A DNA stretch of 64,000 bases from an uncultured Acidocella sp. (GTDB lineage: Bacteria > Pseudomonadota > Alphaproteobacteria > Acetobacterales > Acetobacteraceae): NCBI RefSeq assembly GCF_946222605.1, contig NZ_CAMIIE010000003.1, forward strand, positions 1 to 64,000. Reading direction: 5' to 3'. Positions 17,402 through 26,283 of this stretch are shown here, in pieces. The notes beneath the pieces were generated by a model. It had not been told where the DNA came from. It saw nothing but the letters and a program-made list of their open reading frames with translations, and did not search any database. The translations under genes were made by a program, and so were the position numbers. How positions within the stretch are numbered: the first letter of the stretch is position 1; every line of letters starts with the position of its first letter.

Positions 17402-17577
17402 GGGGCTGTGCTACGAAATTGCCGCTAAAAAGCCGACACTATGCGCCCTTTGCTGCCTTACAATCAGCCCCCTTTTGGCGTTCAAAACCGGACGTTGCGC
17501 CACCCAGATTGACCGGAGACGCACCAAAAGAAATAATTCTACGCAGCGAGGCGTGAGTAGTCGTCACTTTTAGGAAA
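17402..17577. other. Non-coding boundary between GC-rich backbone and AT-richer kinase island
   Basis: No gene is seen here. GGGGGCTG at 17400-17407 is repeated in inverted form at 17464-17471 (CAGCCCCC), with a 56-base gap, which could close a large weak hairpin after the hydrolase gene. From about 17520 the base composition becomes visibly richer in A and T, matching the three-gene operon that follows. No integrase, tRNA or clear direct repeat marks the border. Confidence 0.4.
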
Positions 17578-17769
17578 CTACTTGTTTTCTTTGTCTTTTT
17601 GCGTGGTATCAAAAATTACGTAAAAATTCTTATCAATTTCGGCGGAGGCGAAATCTCTAACCTTTACAGTATGGTGTGGCACGTCATACCCATTGGACAC
17701 GTCAGGCGTCCGACTTATCAAGTCAGACCGCTTTACGTACTTCTCAGGGTCATTTTTGATCGCGTGCAT
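17578..17769 (-). CDS. Small unknown protein, third gene of the kinase operon
   Basis: 63 residues, highly charged, starting MHAIKNDPEKYVKRSDL and ending FYVIFDTTQKDKENK. No signal peptide, membrane segment or known motif is visible. The ATG overlaps the kinase stop (ATGA), which argues that it is a real, co-translated gene and not chance. Being last and small in an operon with a kinase, it might be a kinase substrate, regulator or toxin-like partner, but nothing in the sequence decides this. Confidence 0.6.
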   Translation of the reverse strand: MHAIKNDPEKYVKRSDLISRTPDVSNGYDVPHHTVKVRDFASAEIDKNFYVIFDTTQKDKENK

Positions 17770-18812
17770 CAGTAATCCGTGAAGAATTTCCTAAGATCTT
17801 TATCCGAGACATTGGTTCTACAAGCATCACCAACACGCCGCCTTTGCCCCCCGCTCACTGATTTGTAACAAGTAGTGGTAGCATCAGGATTAAGCGTCAG
17901 TTCGTATTCTGTTCCATTTTCACGCTTTGTCCAGACTTTTTTGTCGGGATGCGTCACAGGCCGCCAGTCTAGGCAGTTCCCTTCAACTCCCGCCATAGCG
18001 TTTGCCACGTCGATCGCAGACCAGTAGCGCTTCGTGGGGTCTACATCGAGACATTTCTTGATTACGTTCCGTAGAGTTGCTGGAATATGCGGAGCGAACG
18101 CTTTTCGATCGGGGAAACGGCCATTGTTGACATCAAAGCGAAAAGTATCTCGGTCAAAACTACTAGGCGGGCCATATTTGGCCAGTTGCGAATAGAAGTG
18201 CTCGTCGCCGCCACACATCCGGTAAAGCGTTAAGCCAAACTGATAGATATCAAAAGTGCGCTCAAAATGGTCGCTTACCAGTGCCTCCGGGGGAATCATC
18301 GGTGTGTAGTGGCGATCCTGCGCAGCAACACCGGAATAGTTCATTTGCTTTGCTTGACCAAAATCTGAGACTAAAGCCTCCTTACGTGGAGAAAGAAGGA
18401 TGTTGTCAGGCTTAACATCAAAATGCACGAGGCCCTTGGAGTGAATGTTGTGTAGCCCAGCAAGCACCTGAGAACCGAGAGTTATTATTTCACGAACGGT
18501 CATATGTCGGTTGGTTATCAGCCTTTTTATCGAACCGTTCTGGTAGTAAGGCATCGCAACGTAGACGTAATCATCGTCAAAACAAGCATAGTGAAGCTGC
18601 ACCACGTGAGGATGCGAGCTAGCATAGAGCGCTTGCGACTCCGCGAAAAATTCCGCCGCTGAGTTCAGCTTAGCCTTCTGAATCTGCTTCGTTACAATCT
18701 GCGCGTTAAGCTGGTGATCCTGGACAATGAATACCTTAGAGTTCCGTCCGTCCTGACCAATTTCACGTATGATGTCGAACGTCAGTTCTGCTTTATGATA
18801 TGGCTTAAGCAT
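17769..18812 (-). CDS. Eukaryotic-type (Hanks) Ser/Thr protein kinase
   Basis: 347 residues, soluble. All key kinase elements are present: a Gly-rich loop variant around residues 19-27, the ATP Lys at 42 (IVTKQI), an alpha-C Glu near 58, the catalytic loop HFDVKPDN with Asp 132, and the DFG at 150-152. The APE motif reads PPE (IPPEAL). Residues about 285-347 form a separate tail rich in Arg and Cys, with no membrane segment or PASTA repeats, unlike PknB. The start at 18812 overlaps the upstream stop (ATGCTTAA) with GGAG six bases before it. It is in an AT-richer island and is probably acquired by transfer. Confidence 0.88.
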   Translation of the reverse strand: MLKPYHKAELTFDIIREIGQDGRNSKVFIVQDHQLNAQIVTKQIQKAKLNSAAEFFAESQALYASSHPHVVQLHYACFDDDYVYVAMPYYQNGSIKRLITNRHMTVREIITLGSQVLAGLHNIHSKGLVHFDVKPDNILLSPRKEALVSDFGQAKQMNYSGVAAQDRHYTPMIPPEALVSDHFERTFDIYQFGLTLYRMCGGDEHFYSQLAKYGPPSSFDRDTFRFDVNNGRFPDRKAFAPHIPATLRNVIKKCLDVDPTKRYWSAIDVANAMAGVEGNCLDWRPVTHPDKKVWTKRENGTEYELTLNPDATTTCYKSVSGGQRRRVGDACRTNVSDKDLRKFFTDY

Positions 18813-19260
18813 TTTGCGCTCCAATTGCGCAAAGGATAGCTTCGCGCTTTTCCTTGCTCATTTTATCCCAATTTTCTACGCCGTAGTTCTCTTCACCATC
18901 GATCAAAGGTTTGAACTTCTTGCGATCAATACCAAGTCTTTTTGAAATCGATGAAATCTGACCAATGTAGTACAGCTGAAGCTCGCTGCTGGCGAAAGCT
19001 TCTTGGATAACACCTTCGATCTGAATGCGGTCGATACTCGGAGATTGAGCGTTCGGCTCCGTTACTCTCACGCCTGCCTGCTCGACTTTGTACTCCCGCA
19101 AAACGTCCAAAAGGTTTGACCGGATGTATTTCAAAGCCTCTGGCGTCGAGAAGGCCGCCGGAATTTTAACTTCCTCGACATCAATCAGCGTCTTCGTAAC
19201 AGTATCGTAGATGGCGAAGGTAACAGCCTTTGGCGCGGCCCGAATGCCAATTGTTATCAT
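18805..19260 (-). CDS. Unknown protein with RNase H/RuvC-like strand pattern, first gene of the kinase operon
   Basis: 151 residues from the ATG at 19260, which has GGAGGAG and GAGGAG just upstream. An in-frame ATG 18 codons earlier lacks this. The pattern is a first beta strand (ITIGIRAAPKAVTFAIYD), a second strand, a helix, the strand QAGVRVTEPNAQS, the helix DRIQIEGVIQEAFASS, the strand LQLYYIG and a final helix KEKREAILCAIGA. This resembles the RuvC/DUF3010-like RNase H fold. The acidic residue expected in strand 1 is replaced by Arg, so it may be inactive. This fold call is inference. No other family is recognised. Confidence 0.65.
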   Translation of the reverse strand: MITIGIRAAPKAVTFAIYDTVTKTLIDVEEVKIPAAFSTPEALKYIRSNLLDVLREYKVEQAGVRVTEPNAQSPSIDRIQIEGVIQEAFASSELQLYYIGQISSISKRLGIDRKKFKPLIDGEENYGVENWDKMSKEKREAILCAIGAQNA

Positions 19261-19453
19261 GAACTCCTCATCTCCTCCGTACAGACTCCTACACCAGTCC
19301 AGCGTGACTTTCATCGACTCAGTTTTCAGAGGCTTGCGATATCTTAAGGAGCATTCGAAGCCAATGTCCGAATTCTCTCATTTCGTGCCGAGAGCCGCCA
19401 GTCCCCTCTCGACCCGATCTAGCCTCCAGCAACTGCCGCCCTATTCGTTCCCC
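19261..19453. other. Intergenic region carrying the probable promoter of the kinase operon
   Basis: This stretch, upstream of the minus-strand operon and downstream of the dipeptidase stop, has no convincing gene. The strong ribosome site of the first gene sits at 19264-19276. AT-rich segments around 19315-19375 may contain the promoter, but no clear -35/-10 pair can be assigned. Confidence 0.35.
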
Positions 19454-20479
19454 CTACTCCGCCGCCGCCCGAAACTCCGCTGCCACGGCCTCGGCCTTTC
19501 GCATCAGCCGCAGAAAATTCCCGCCCCAGATTTTGGCGATCTCTTCACGGCCATAGCCGCGTTTGGCCAAAGCCGCCGTCAGGTTCGGGGTCTGGCTCGC
19601 GTTCATGAAGCCGCGTACGCCGCCGCCGCCGTCGAAATCGGTGCCGATGCCGACATGGTCCACGCCCATGCGTTTCACCGCGTAATCGACATGGTCGACG
19701 ATGTCCTCCACCGTCAGATCCGCGGCGCGGGCTTTCGGGCGCAGAAAATTGGAGACGATGGTGATCTGTGCGAGGCCGCCAGTGGCGGCCAGCGCGTCGA
19801 GCTGTTCGTCGTCCAGATTGCGCTTATGGTCGCAGAGGGTTTTCATGCAGCTATGGGTCGCCACCACCGGGGTGCGCGAGCGCGCGGCGGCCTGCAGCAT
19901 CGTCGCCTTGGAGGCGTGGGAGATGTCGATCAGCACGCCCAGCTCGTTCATCCGCGCGATCACCGCCTGGCCGAAATCCGAAAGCCCGCCATAGAGCGCC
20001 TCGGGGTCGCCCAAAGTGGGCAGGGCGATGGCGGCGTCCGCGATCTCGTTATGGCCGTTATGGGTGAGGGTCATGTAGCGTATGCCACGGGCCGCGAACT
20101 CATCCAGCAGCGCCAGCTCCTTGCCGATGGCGTAGCCGTTCTCGATGACCGGGACGATGCCGGGCTTGCCCGCCGCGAAAGCGGCCTCGATGGCGCCGGC
20201 ACTGGTCGCCCAGATGCCGCCGGCGCCATCCGCCGGGGCCATGGCGGCGATGGCATCCAGCATCGCGCGCGCCCGGGCGGTGGCGGCCTCATGCCCGGCT
20301 TCGTCGCGCCGGCCCTGCGGGATATAGGCGGCGAAGCAGACCGCGCCGACCCGGCCTTGCCGCATCTTCGGCAGATCGACACAGCGCGGCCCGTCCTCGA
20401 ACGGGCTGGGGCCTTCCGGCCAGGGGATGTCGACATGGGTATCGATGGCCAGCAGGCCGTTATGCGGATCGTTTTCCAT
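19454..20479 (-). CDS. Membrane dipeptidase family protein (peptidase M19)
   Basis: 341 residues. The binuclear zinc site of M19 (renal) dipeptidases is visible: IDTHVDIPWP at the N-terminus, VIENGYAIG (bridging Glu), THSC followed by HKRNL, and the late GTDFDGGGG. The enzyme hydrolyses dipeptides, often with D-residues. No signal peptide is seen, so it is predicted cytoplasmic. The start is uncertain: the ATG at 20479 or one three codons earlier both overlap the end of mutY by 20-29 bases, and neither has a good ribosome site. Confidence 0.87.
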   Translation of the reverse strand: MENDPHNGLLAIDTHVDIPWPEGPSPFEDGPRCVDLPKMRQGRVGAVCFAAYIPQGRRDEAGHEAATARARAMLDAIAAMAPADGAGGIWATSAGAIEAAFAAGKPGIVPVIENGYAIGKELALLDEFAARGIRYMTLTHNGHNEIADAAIALPTLGDPEALYGGLSDFGQAVIARMNELGVLIDISHASKATMLQAAARSRTPVVATHSCMKTLCDHKRNLDDEQLDALAATGGLAQITIVSNFLRPKARAADLTVEDIVDHVDYAVKRMGVDHVGIGTDFDGGGGVRGFMNASQTPNLTAALAKRGYGREEIAKIWGGNFLRLMRKAEAVAAEFRAAAE

Positions 20480-21497
20480 TCCCCGCATGGTTGAGCGCAA
20501 GGCAGCCGGCGTCAAGCGCCTTGCGCATCACCGAGGGCACCGGGGCGGTGCCGACCGGGGCGTGCAGCGCGCCCGCCGGCAGGGCGGGCACGCGGGCCAC
20601 TTTCACGGACAAAGTCAGGGCGAAATGGGTGAAGACATGCTCGATGGCGCCGGCATCGCGCCAGCTGGTTTTCACCGGCGGGGTCTCCGGCAGGGCCAGC
20701 ATGCCGCCCAGCAGCCCGCTGGGCGGGCGGCGCAGCAGCAGCACATTGTCCCGCGCGTCCAGCAGCATATAGGCGATGCCTTGGCGGCGCGGGCGCTCGG
20801 GCTTTTTCGCCTTGGCCGGGAGGCTGGCTTCAATGCCCTGGGCGTGGGCCTGGCAATGCGCCATCCACGGGCAGATCGCGCAGGCGGGGGATTTGGGCGT
20901 GCAGATGGTGGCGCCGAGATCGAACAAAGCCTGGGCGAAATCGCCGGGGGCGGCGCGGGCGGCTTTGTCGCGCATCAGCGCCTCGGCGGCGGTGGCGATG
21001 GTTTTCTTCGCACCCGGCAGCGGGTCGGTGATGGCGAAGAGGCGGGCGGCGACGCGTTCGATATTGCCGTCCACGGGCAGCACCGGCAGGTTGAAGGCGA
21101 TGGCGCCGATGGCGTTGGCGGTGTAGGGGCCGATGCCCGGCAGGGCGCGTAACCCTTCGATACAATCAGGGAATTCGCCCAGTTCCGCGACCGCGACCGC
21201 GCATTTATGCAGGTTTCTGGCGCGGGCGTAATAGCCAAGCCCGGCCCAGAGGGCGCAGACCTCCTCCACGCTGGCGGCGGCGAGCGCTTGCACGGTGGGG
21301 TAGGTTTCTAGAAATCTGGCGTAATAAGGCCGCACGGTTGCCACAACCGTCTGCTGCAACATGATTTCGGAGAGCCAGACATGGTAGGGGTCGGCATGCT
21401 CGCCAGGGGCTGAGCGCCATGGCAGATGACGGCGATGGCGGTGATACCATGAGAGGAGTTTGCGTGCCGGAGGAGGGGAAGAAGAAGCGTGCGCCAC
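20460..21497 (-). CDS. mutY: A/G-specific adenine DNA glycosylase
   Basis: 345 residues. The HhH-GPD core has the catalytic Glu in LSEIMLQQT and the Asp in LPVDGNIERVAARL. The [4Fe-4S] ligands follow as C-x6-C-x2-C-x5-C (CTPKSPACAICPWMAHC). The C-terminal half is the NUDIX-like 8-oxoG recognition domain. It removes adenine paired with 8-oxoguanine. The 5' end overlaps the divergent DciA-like gene: the conserved LLSWYHRHRRHLPW begins 13 residues after the ATG at 21497, so no later start is possible. Confidence 0.93.
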   Translation of the reverse strand: MAHASSSPPPARKLLSWYHRHRRHLPWRSAPGEHADPYHVWLSEIMLQQTVVATVRPYYARFLETYPTVQALAAASVEEVCALWAGLGYYARARNLHKCAVAVAELGEFPDCIEGLRALPGIGPYTANAIGAIAFNLPVLPVDGNIERVAARLFAITDPLPGAKKTIATAAEALMRDKAARAAPGDFAQALFDLGATICTPKSPACAICPWMAHCQAHAQGIEASLPAKAKKPERPRRQGIAYMLLDARDNVLLLRRPPSGLLGGMLALPETPPVKTSWRDAGAIEHVFTHFALTLSVKVARVPALPAGALHAPVGTAPVPSVMRKALDAGCLALNHAGNGKRSA

Positions 21498-21952
21498 GGG
21501 CGCCGATTGTGCCGCAGGAAGCCGCGCCGCGCAATTTCGGCCCGCGCGGCATTGCCGCGGTGCTGGCGCCGATCACCCGTCCGGCCTTTCGCAGGCGCGC
21601 CCCGGCGGCGGCACAGCTGATGGCGGATTGGCCGCAGCTGGCCGGGCCGGAGCTGGCGGCGCGCGCCGCGCCGCTGAAATTCGCCGGCGGCACGCTGACG
21701 CTGGGCTGCACCGGGCCGACCGCGATGGAACTGCAACTCGCCGCCCCGCAGATCATCGGCCGGCTGAACCTGGCTTTGGGGCAGAGCATGATCGAGCGGC
21801 TGCGCTTTGAGCAGCAGGCGCCGCGCCCGCCCGCCACCCCGCCAGCCCGCCCGAAACCGCGCCATCCCGTGCCCCCGCCGGCGGATCTGCCGCCCGGCAA
21901 GCTGGGCGAGGCGCTGGCCCGGCTCTATCAGGGCTTAAAATCCCGTGGATAA
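21464..21952 (+). CDS. DciA-like DUF721 protein
   Basis: 162 residues from a GTG at 21464 with AGAGGAG five bases upstream. The DUF721 core is ADWPQLAGPELAARAAPLKFAGGTLTLGCTGPTAMELQLAAPQIIGRLN, a KH-like pattern followed by a Pro-rich tail. DciA proteins load the replicative helicase in bacteria lacking DnaC. Start codons further upstream would overlap mutY even more. The gene is followed by the DsbA-type gene on the same strand. Confidence 0.8.
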   Translation: MPEEGKKKRAPRAPIVPQEAAPRNFGPRGIAAVLAPITRPAFRRRAPAAAQLMADWPQLAGPELAARAAPLKFAGGTLTLGCTGPTAMELQLAAPQIIGRLNLALGQSMIERLRFEQQAPRPPATPPARPKPRHPVPPPADLPPGKLGEALARLYQGLKSRG

Positions 21953-22012
21953 CTCGCACGCCGGGTTGGACTCCCGGCAGGGTCTTTGGCTACACTAGAT
22001 ATAGGAGACAAC

Positions 22013-22630
22013 ATGCAGATTACCCGCCGTTCAATACTATCTGTTGTGGGTGCCACCGCGCTGATGCCAGGCGCCGCCTGGGCCGACTCGGGCACCGTTC
22101 CGGCCACCGAGACGCAGCGCTCGATCGGCTCAGACAAGGCGCCGGTGACGATCATGGAGTTCTTCTCCCTCACCTGCACCCATTGCGCCGAGTTCGGCAC
22201 CGTCACCATGCCGCAGGTGAAGCCGAAGCTGGTGGATACCGGCAAGCTGCGCATCGTCTATCATGATTTCCCGCTCGACCAGGTGGCGCTGAAGGCGGCG
22301 CAGGTGGCGCGCTATCTGCCGGTGGATGAGTATTACCCGTTCATCGAGGCGCTGTTTGCCAGCCAGAATGACTGGGCGTTCCGGCAGGGCGAGGATTATC
22401 ACGCCTCGATCTTCAAATATGCCGCCCTGGCCGGCATGGACCAGGCGACCTACGACAAGGCCTGGAACGACATGGCGCTGGCGAAATGGATTCTCGCCGG
22501 CCAGAAGGAAGCCGAGACCACTTACAAGATCGACGCCACCCCCTCCTTCGTGCTGAACGGCAAGACCTATCCGGGCGCGATGGATTACGAGGATTTCGCC
22601 GCCCTGATCGCCAAGGCGGCCGGGGGCTAA
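22013..22630 (+). CDS. DsbA-family thiol:disulfide interchange protein
   Basis: 205 residues. A twin-Arg-like leader (MQITRRSILSVVGATALM) ends near AWA-DS, residue about 25, so the protein is periplasmic. The thioredoxin-fold active site is CTHC in FFSLTCTHCAEFG, and the cis-Pro is in DATPSFVLNGK. CTHC is a less common variant of CPHC. The ATG at 22013 has AGGAG seven bases before it. It sits just upstream of smc, a neighbourhood seen in many alphaproteobacteria. Confidence 0.88.
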   Translation: MQITRRSILSVVGATALMPGAAWADSGTVPATETQRSIGSDKAPVTIMEFFSLTCTHCAEFGTVTMPQVKPKLVDTGKLRIVYHDFPLDQVALKAAQVARYLPVDEYYPFIEALFASQNDWAFRQGEDYHASIFKYAALAGMDQATYDKAWNDMALAKWILAGQKEAETTYKIDATPSFVLNGKTYPGAMDYEDFAALIAKAAGG

Positions 22631-22733
22631 ACCGGGACTTCAGCCCCGGCTGGAGGCCCTGACTTTGACTTTCACATCTCCACGACAAGGCTGAAGGCCA
22701 GCTTTGTCGCGGGATGTTGCCGCAGGAGACCAC

Positions 22734-25700
22734 ATGCCCGCTCGTTTCGCCCGGCTGCGGATTGCCGGTTTCAAGAGCTTTGCCGACCCGACGACGGTGG
22801 AGATCCTCCCCGGGCTGACCGGGGTGGTGGGTCCGAACGGGTGCGGCAAATCCAATGTCATCGAGGCGCTGCGCTGGGCGATGGGCGAGGCCAATGCCCG
22901 CAATATGCGCGGCAATGAGATGGAGGATGTGATCTTCGCCGGCACCTCCGGCCGGGCGGCGCGCAATCTGGCGGAAGTGACGCTGACGCTGGAGGAGACG
23001 CTGGGGCTGGCACCGCCGCCCTTTCAGGAATCGGCGGATCTGGAGATTTCCCGCAAGATCGAGCGCGGGGCGGGCAGCGCCTACAGGGTCAACGGCAAGG
23101 AGGCCCGCGCCCGCGACGTGCAGACGCTGTTCGCGGATCTGGCCTCGGGCTCGCGCGCCTCGGCGATGGTGAGCCAGGGGCGGGTCGGCGCGCTGGTGAA
23201 TGCCAGGCCCGAGGAGCGCCGGGCGCTGCTGGAAGAGGCGGCGGGCATCACCGGGCTGCATGCGCGCCGGCATGAGGCGGAGCTGAAGCTGAAAGGGGCG
23301 GAGCAGAATCTGCTGCGCGCCGATGATCTGAAGGGCCAGTTGGAGGCGCGGCTGGGCGAGCTGCGCAAGCAGGCGCGGCAGGCGACGCGTTATAAGGGCT
23401 TGTCAGGCAATATTCGCGCCGCCGAGGCGGAGCTGCTGTCGATCCAGCGGGCGATGGCGGTGAAGGCGCGCGAGAGCGCGCAGGCGGCGTTTGCAGCGAC
23501 CGAGGCGCGGGTGGCGGCGGCGGCGGCGAAGGCCGAGGAGAGCGCGGCCCAGGCCGAGGCCGCCGATACCAATCTGCCGGCTTTGCGCGAGGCGGAGGCC
23601 GAGGCGCGGACGGTGCTGGAGCGCGCGCGCATCGGGCTGGAGCAGGTGAAGGAGCAGGAAGCCCGCGCCCGCGCCGCGCTGAACGATGCCAAGGCCCGGC
23701 TGGAAGCGCTGAGCCGCGACCATGGCCATGCCCAGAAGCTGGTGGCGGATGCGCAGGCGGCGCAGGCGCGTCTGGTGGCCGAGCAGGAGGTGCTGCAGCA
23801 GGAAACCAGCGCCGCGCCGGCGGCGATCGATCAGGCGGCGGATGAGGCCGAGGCGGCTCTGGAAGCGATGCGCGCCGCCGAGGGCGCCTCCACCAAGGCC
23901 ACCGAATATGCCGCCCGTCTGGCGGCGGAGGCGGATGCGGCGCGGCGGGCCTTGCAGGAGGCGGAAAGCCGCGCCCGGCGTTTGGGCCAGCGCGCGGCCG
24001 AGACCAAGGCGGAGCATGACAAGATTGCCGCGACGCTGATCCCGCCCGAGCGTGTGGCGGCGGCGGAGACCGAGCGGGCCGAGGCCGAAGCGGCTTTGGC
24101 CGGGGCGCGCGAGGCGGTGACCGCCGCCGAGGCGGCGAAGGTGAAGGCGGAAGCCGAGGCGGCCGAGGCGCGCAGCGTGGCGGAAGCCGAGCTGGCCGGG
24201 GCGCGCTCCCGCGCCGCCTCGCTGGAAGCCGCGGCGACCAAGGTGGGCACCGAATATGACGCGCTGGCGGCGTTGCTGGCGCAGAAATTCGGGCGCGAAA
24301 GCCAGCCGATCCTGGATCAGATCACCGTGCCGCCGGGGTTGGAAGCGGCCTTGGGCGCGGCGTTGCGCGAGGAATTATCGGCCTCGGCGGACCTGAGCGC
24401 CGCGCGCCATTGGCGGGCTTTGCCGCCGCTGGAGGTGGCCACGGGGAAGCTGCAGAGCTTCGCCGAGCTGGCGCAGGGGCCCGAGGCGCTGAAGCGGGCT
24501 TTCGCGCATATTCTGCTGTTGCCTGAGGGCGAGACGGGGGATCTGTACCAGCCGAATTTGACGCCGGGGCAGATCCTGGTCTCGCGCGAGGGCGCGTTGT
24601 GGCGCTGGGATGGCTATATCGTCCGCGCCGGTGCGGCCTCCGAGGCGGCGGTGCGGCTGAAGCAGCGCAACCGTCTGACCGAGCTGGAGCGCGAGCGCGC
24701 CGTGGCCCGCGAGGCCGCGCAGGTGGCGCGCGATGAGCGGGTGAAGGCCGAGGCGGCCGAGCGCGAGGCCCGCGCCAATGAGGCAAAGACCCGCGAGGCG
24801 CATCGTGCCGCCGAAACCGCCGCGCGTGAGGCCCGGCGGCTGGCGGAGCAGCGTTTCGACAAGGCCCGCAATGAGGCGATCCGGCTGACCGCCGAGGCGG
24901 AGCGCGGGGCCGCGCGCGCCGCCGCCGCCGCCGCCCAGGCCGAGCAGGCCGCAAGCGAGGCGCAGGAGGCCGAGGCGGCCCTGGCCAAATTGCGCGAAAC
25001 CCATGCGGCGTTGCCGGATGTGAATGCCGCCCGTCTGGCCGTGGAGCAGGCGCGCAACGCGCTGAACGAGGCGCGGCAGGCCGAGAGTGCCGCCCGCGCC
25101 CGGCTGCTGGCGCTGCGCAATGCCGAGACCCAGCGCGGCCAGCGTTTGCAAAGCCTGACCCGCGAGTTGGAAGGCTGGCGCGAGCGTGGCCGCGATGCGA
25201 GCGACCGGCTGAAAGACCTCACCGCCCGGTTGACCGAGGCGCAGAGCGGGCTGGAGAGCCTGAACGCCGCGCCTGAGCAGGCGCAGACCGCGCATAAAGA
25301 GGCGCAGGAGGCGTTGCAGGGGGCGGAGGCCGCGCATCGGCTGGCGGCGAAAGCCTTGCAGGAGGCGTTGAATGCGAATGAAGGCGCGATGCGTCTGGCC
25401 CGCGCCGCCGAGAGCGAGCTTGGCGCGGCGCGTGAAGCCCGGGCGCGTGAAGAGGGCAATATCACCGCCGCCAACCATGCTTGGGGCACGGTGGCGGAGC
25501 GGATTCTGGAGCGTCTGGGGGCCAACCCTGAGCTGCCGGAGCCGCCTGAGGTTTTGAACCCCGAGGTGGAGGACAAGGCCCGCAAGCGCTGGGAGCGTTT
25601 GCAGCGCGAGCGCGAGGAGATGGGGGCGGTCAATCTGCGCGCCGAGATCGAGGTGAATGAGGCGGAGGCCGCGATCGCCACCATCGACAAGGAGCGCGAC

Positions 25701-26264
25701 GAGATCACCTCCGCCATCGCCAAATTGCGCGGCTCGATCGGGCATTTGAACCGCGAGGGGCGGGAGCGGCTGAACACGGTGTTCGCCGAGGTGGACAAGC
25801 ATTTCCAGGGGCTGTTCGCGCGCATGTTTGGCGGCGGCAAGGCGCATCTGGCGCTGGTGGGGTCGGATGATCCGCTGGAGGCGGGGCTGGAGATTTTCGC
25901 GCAGCCGCCGGGCAAGAAGCTCTCGACGCTGTCCTTGCTCTCCGGTGGCGAACAGGCATTGACGGCTTTGTCGCTGATTTTCGCGGTGTTCAAATGCAAT
26001 CCGGCGCCGATTTCGGTGCTCGATGAGGTGGATGCGCCGCTGGATGACGCGAATGTCGAGCGGTTCTGCAATCTGCTGGAGGATATGGTGCGCGAGACCG
26101 GGACCAGGTTCCTGGTGGTGACGCATCATCATCTGACCATGGCCAGGATGGACCGGCTTTATGGGGTGACGATGCAGGAGCGCGGGGTTTCGCGGCTATT
26201 GTCGGTGGATTTCCACCGGGCGATGGATATGGTGGATCCGGGGCACGCGATGGCGGCGGAATAA
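22734..26264 (+). CDS. smc: Chromosome segregation protein SMC
   Basis: 1176 residues. The N-terminal head has Walker A GPNGCGKSN (about residue 31) after RIAGFKSFADPTTVEI. Long Ala/Glu/Arg-rich coiled coils follow on both sides of a hinge at about 515-650 (starts VPPGLEAALGAAL). The C-terminal head has signature LLSGGEQALTALSL and Walker B ISVLDEVDAPLDDANVERF. It compacts and segregates the chromosome as a dimer with ScpA/ScpB, which are not in this window. The ATG at 22734 has AGGAG seven bases upstream. Confidence 0.95.
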   Translation: MPARFARLRIAGFKSFADPTTVEILPGLTGVVGPNGCGKSNVIEALRWAMGEANARNMRGNEMEDVIFAGTSGRAARNLAEVTLTLEETLGLAPPPFQESADLEISRKIERGAGSAYRVNGKEARARDVQTLFADLASGSRASAMVSQGRVGALVNARPEERRALLEEAAGITGLHARRHEAELKLKGAEQNLLRADDLKGQLEARLGELRKQARQATRYKGLSGNIRAAEAELLSIQRAMAVKARESAQAAFAATEARVAAAAAKAEESAAQAEAADTNLPALREAEAEARTVLERARIGLEQVKEQEARARAALNDAKARLEALSRDHGHAQKLVADAQAAQARLVAEQEVLQQETSAAPAAIDQAADEAEAALEAMRAAEGASTKATEYAARLAAEADAARRALQEAESRARRLGQRAAETKAEHDKIAATLIPPERVAAAETERAEAEAALAGAREAVTAAEAAKVKAEAEAAEARSVAEAELAGARSRAASLEAAATKVGTEYDALAALLAQKFGRESQPILDQITVPPGLEAALGAALREELSASADLSAARHWRALPPLEVATGKLQSFAELAQGPEALKRAFAHILLLPEGETGDLYQPNLTPGQILVSREGALWRWDGYIVRAGAASEAAVRLKQRNRLTELERERAVAREAAQVARDERVKAEAAEREARANEAKTREAHRAAETAAREARRLAEQRFDKARNEAIRLTAEAERGAARAAAAAAQAEQAASEAQEAEAALAKLRETHAALPDVNAARLAVEQARNALNEARQAESAARARLLALRNAETQRGQRLQSLTRELEGWRERGRDASDRLKDLTARLTEAQSGLESLNAAPEQAQTAHKEAQEALQGAEAAHRLAAKALQEALNANEGAMRLARAAESELGAAREARAREEGNITAANHAWGTVAERILERLGANPELPEPPEVLNPEVEDKARKRWERLQREREEMGAVNLRAEIEVNEAEAAIATIDKERDEITSAIAKLRGSIGHLNREGRERLNTVFAEVDKHFQGLFARMFGGGKAHLALVGSDDPLEAGLEIFAQPPGKKLSTLSLLSGGEQALTALSLIFAVFKCNPAPISVLDEVDAPLDDANVERFCNLLEDMVRETGTRFLVVTHHHLTMARMDRLYGVTMQERGVSRLLSVDFHRAMDMVDPGHAMAAE

Positions 26265-26283
26265 AAAAACCGCTCAAATTATC

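Noticed and set aside
17578..19260. Island as a prophage remnant or insertion sequence
   Set aside because: No integrase, transposase, terminal inverted repeats or target duplication were seen; only composition and gene content suggest transfer.
24375..26132. Long open frame of 585 codons antisense to smc
   Set aside because: It mirrors the coiled-coil coding sequence, is extremely rich in Arg, Gly, Leu and Gln and has no domain; the smc frame has full motifs.
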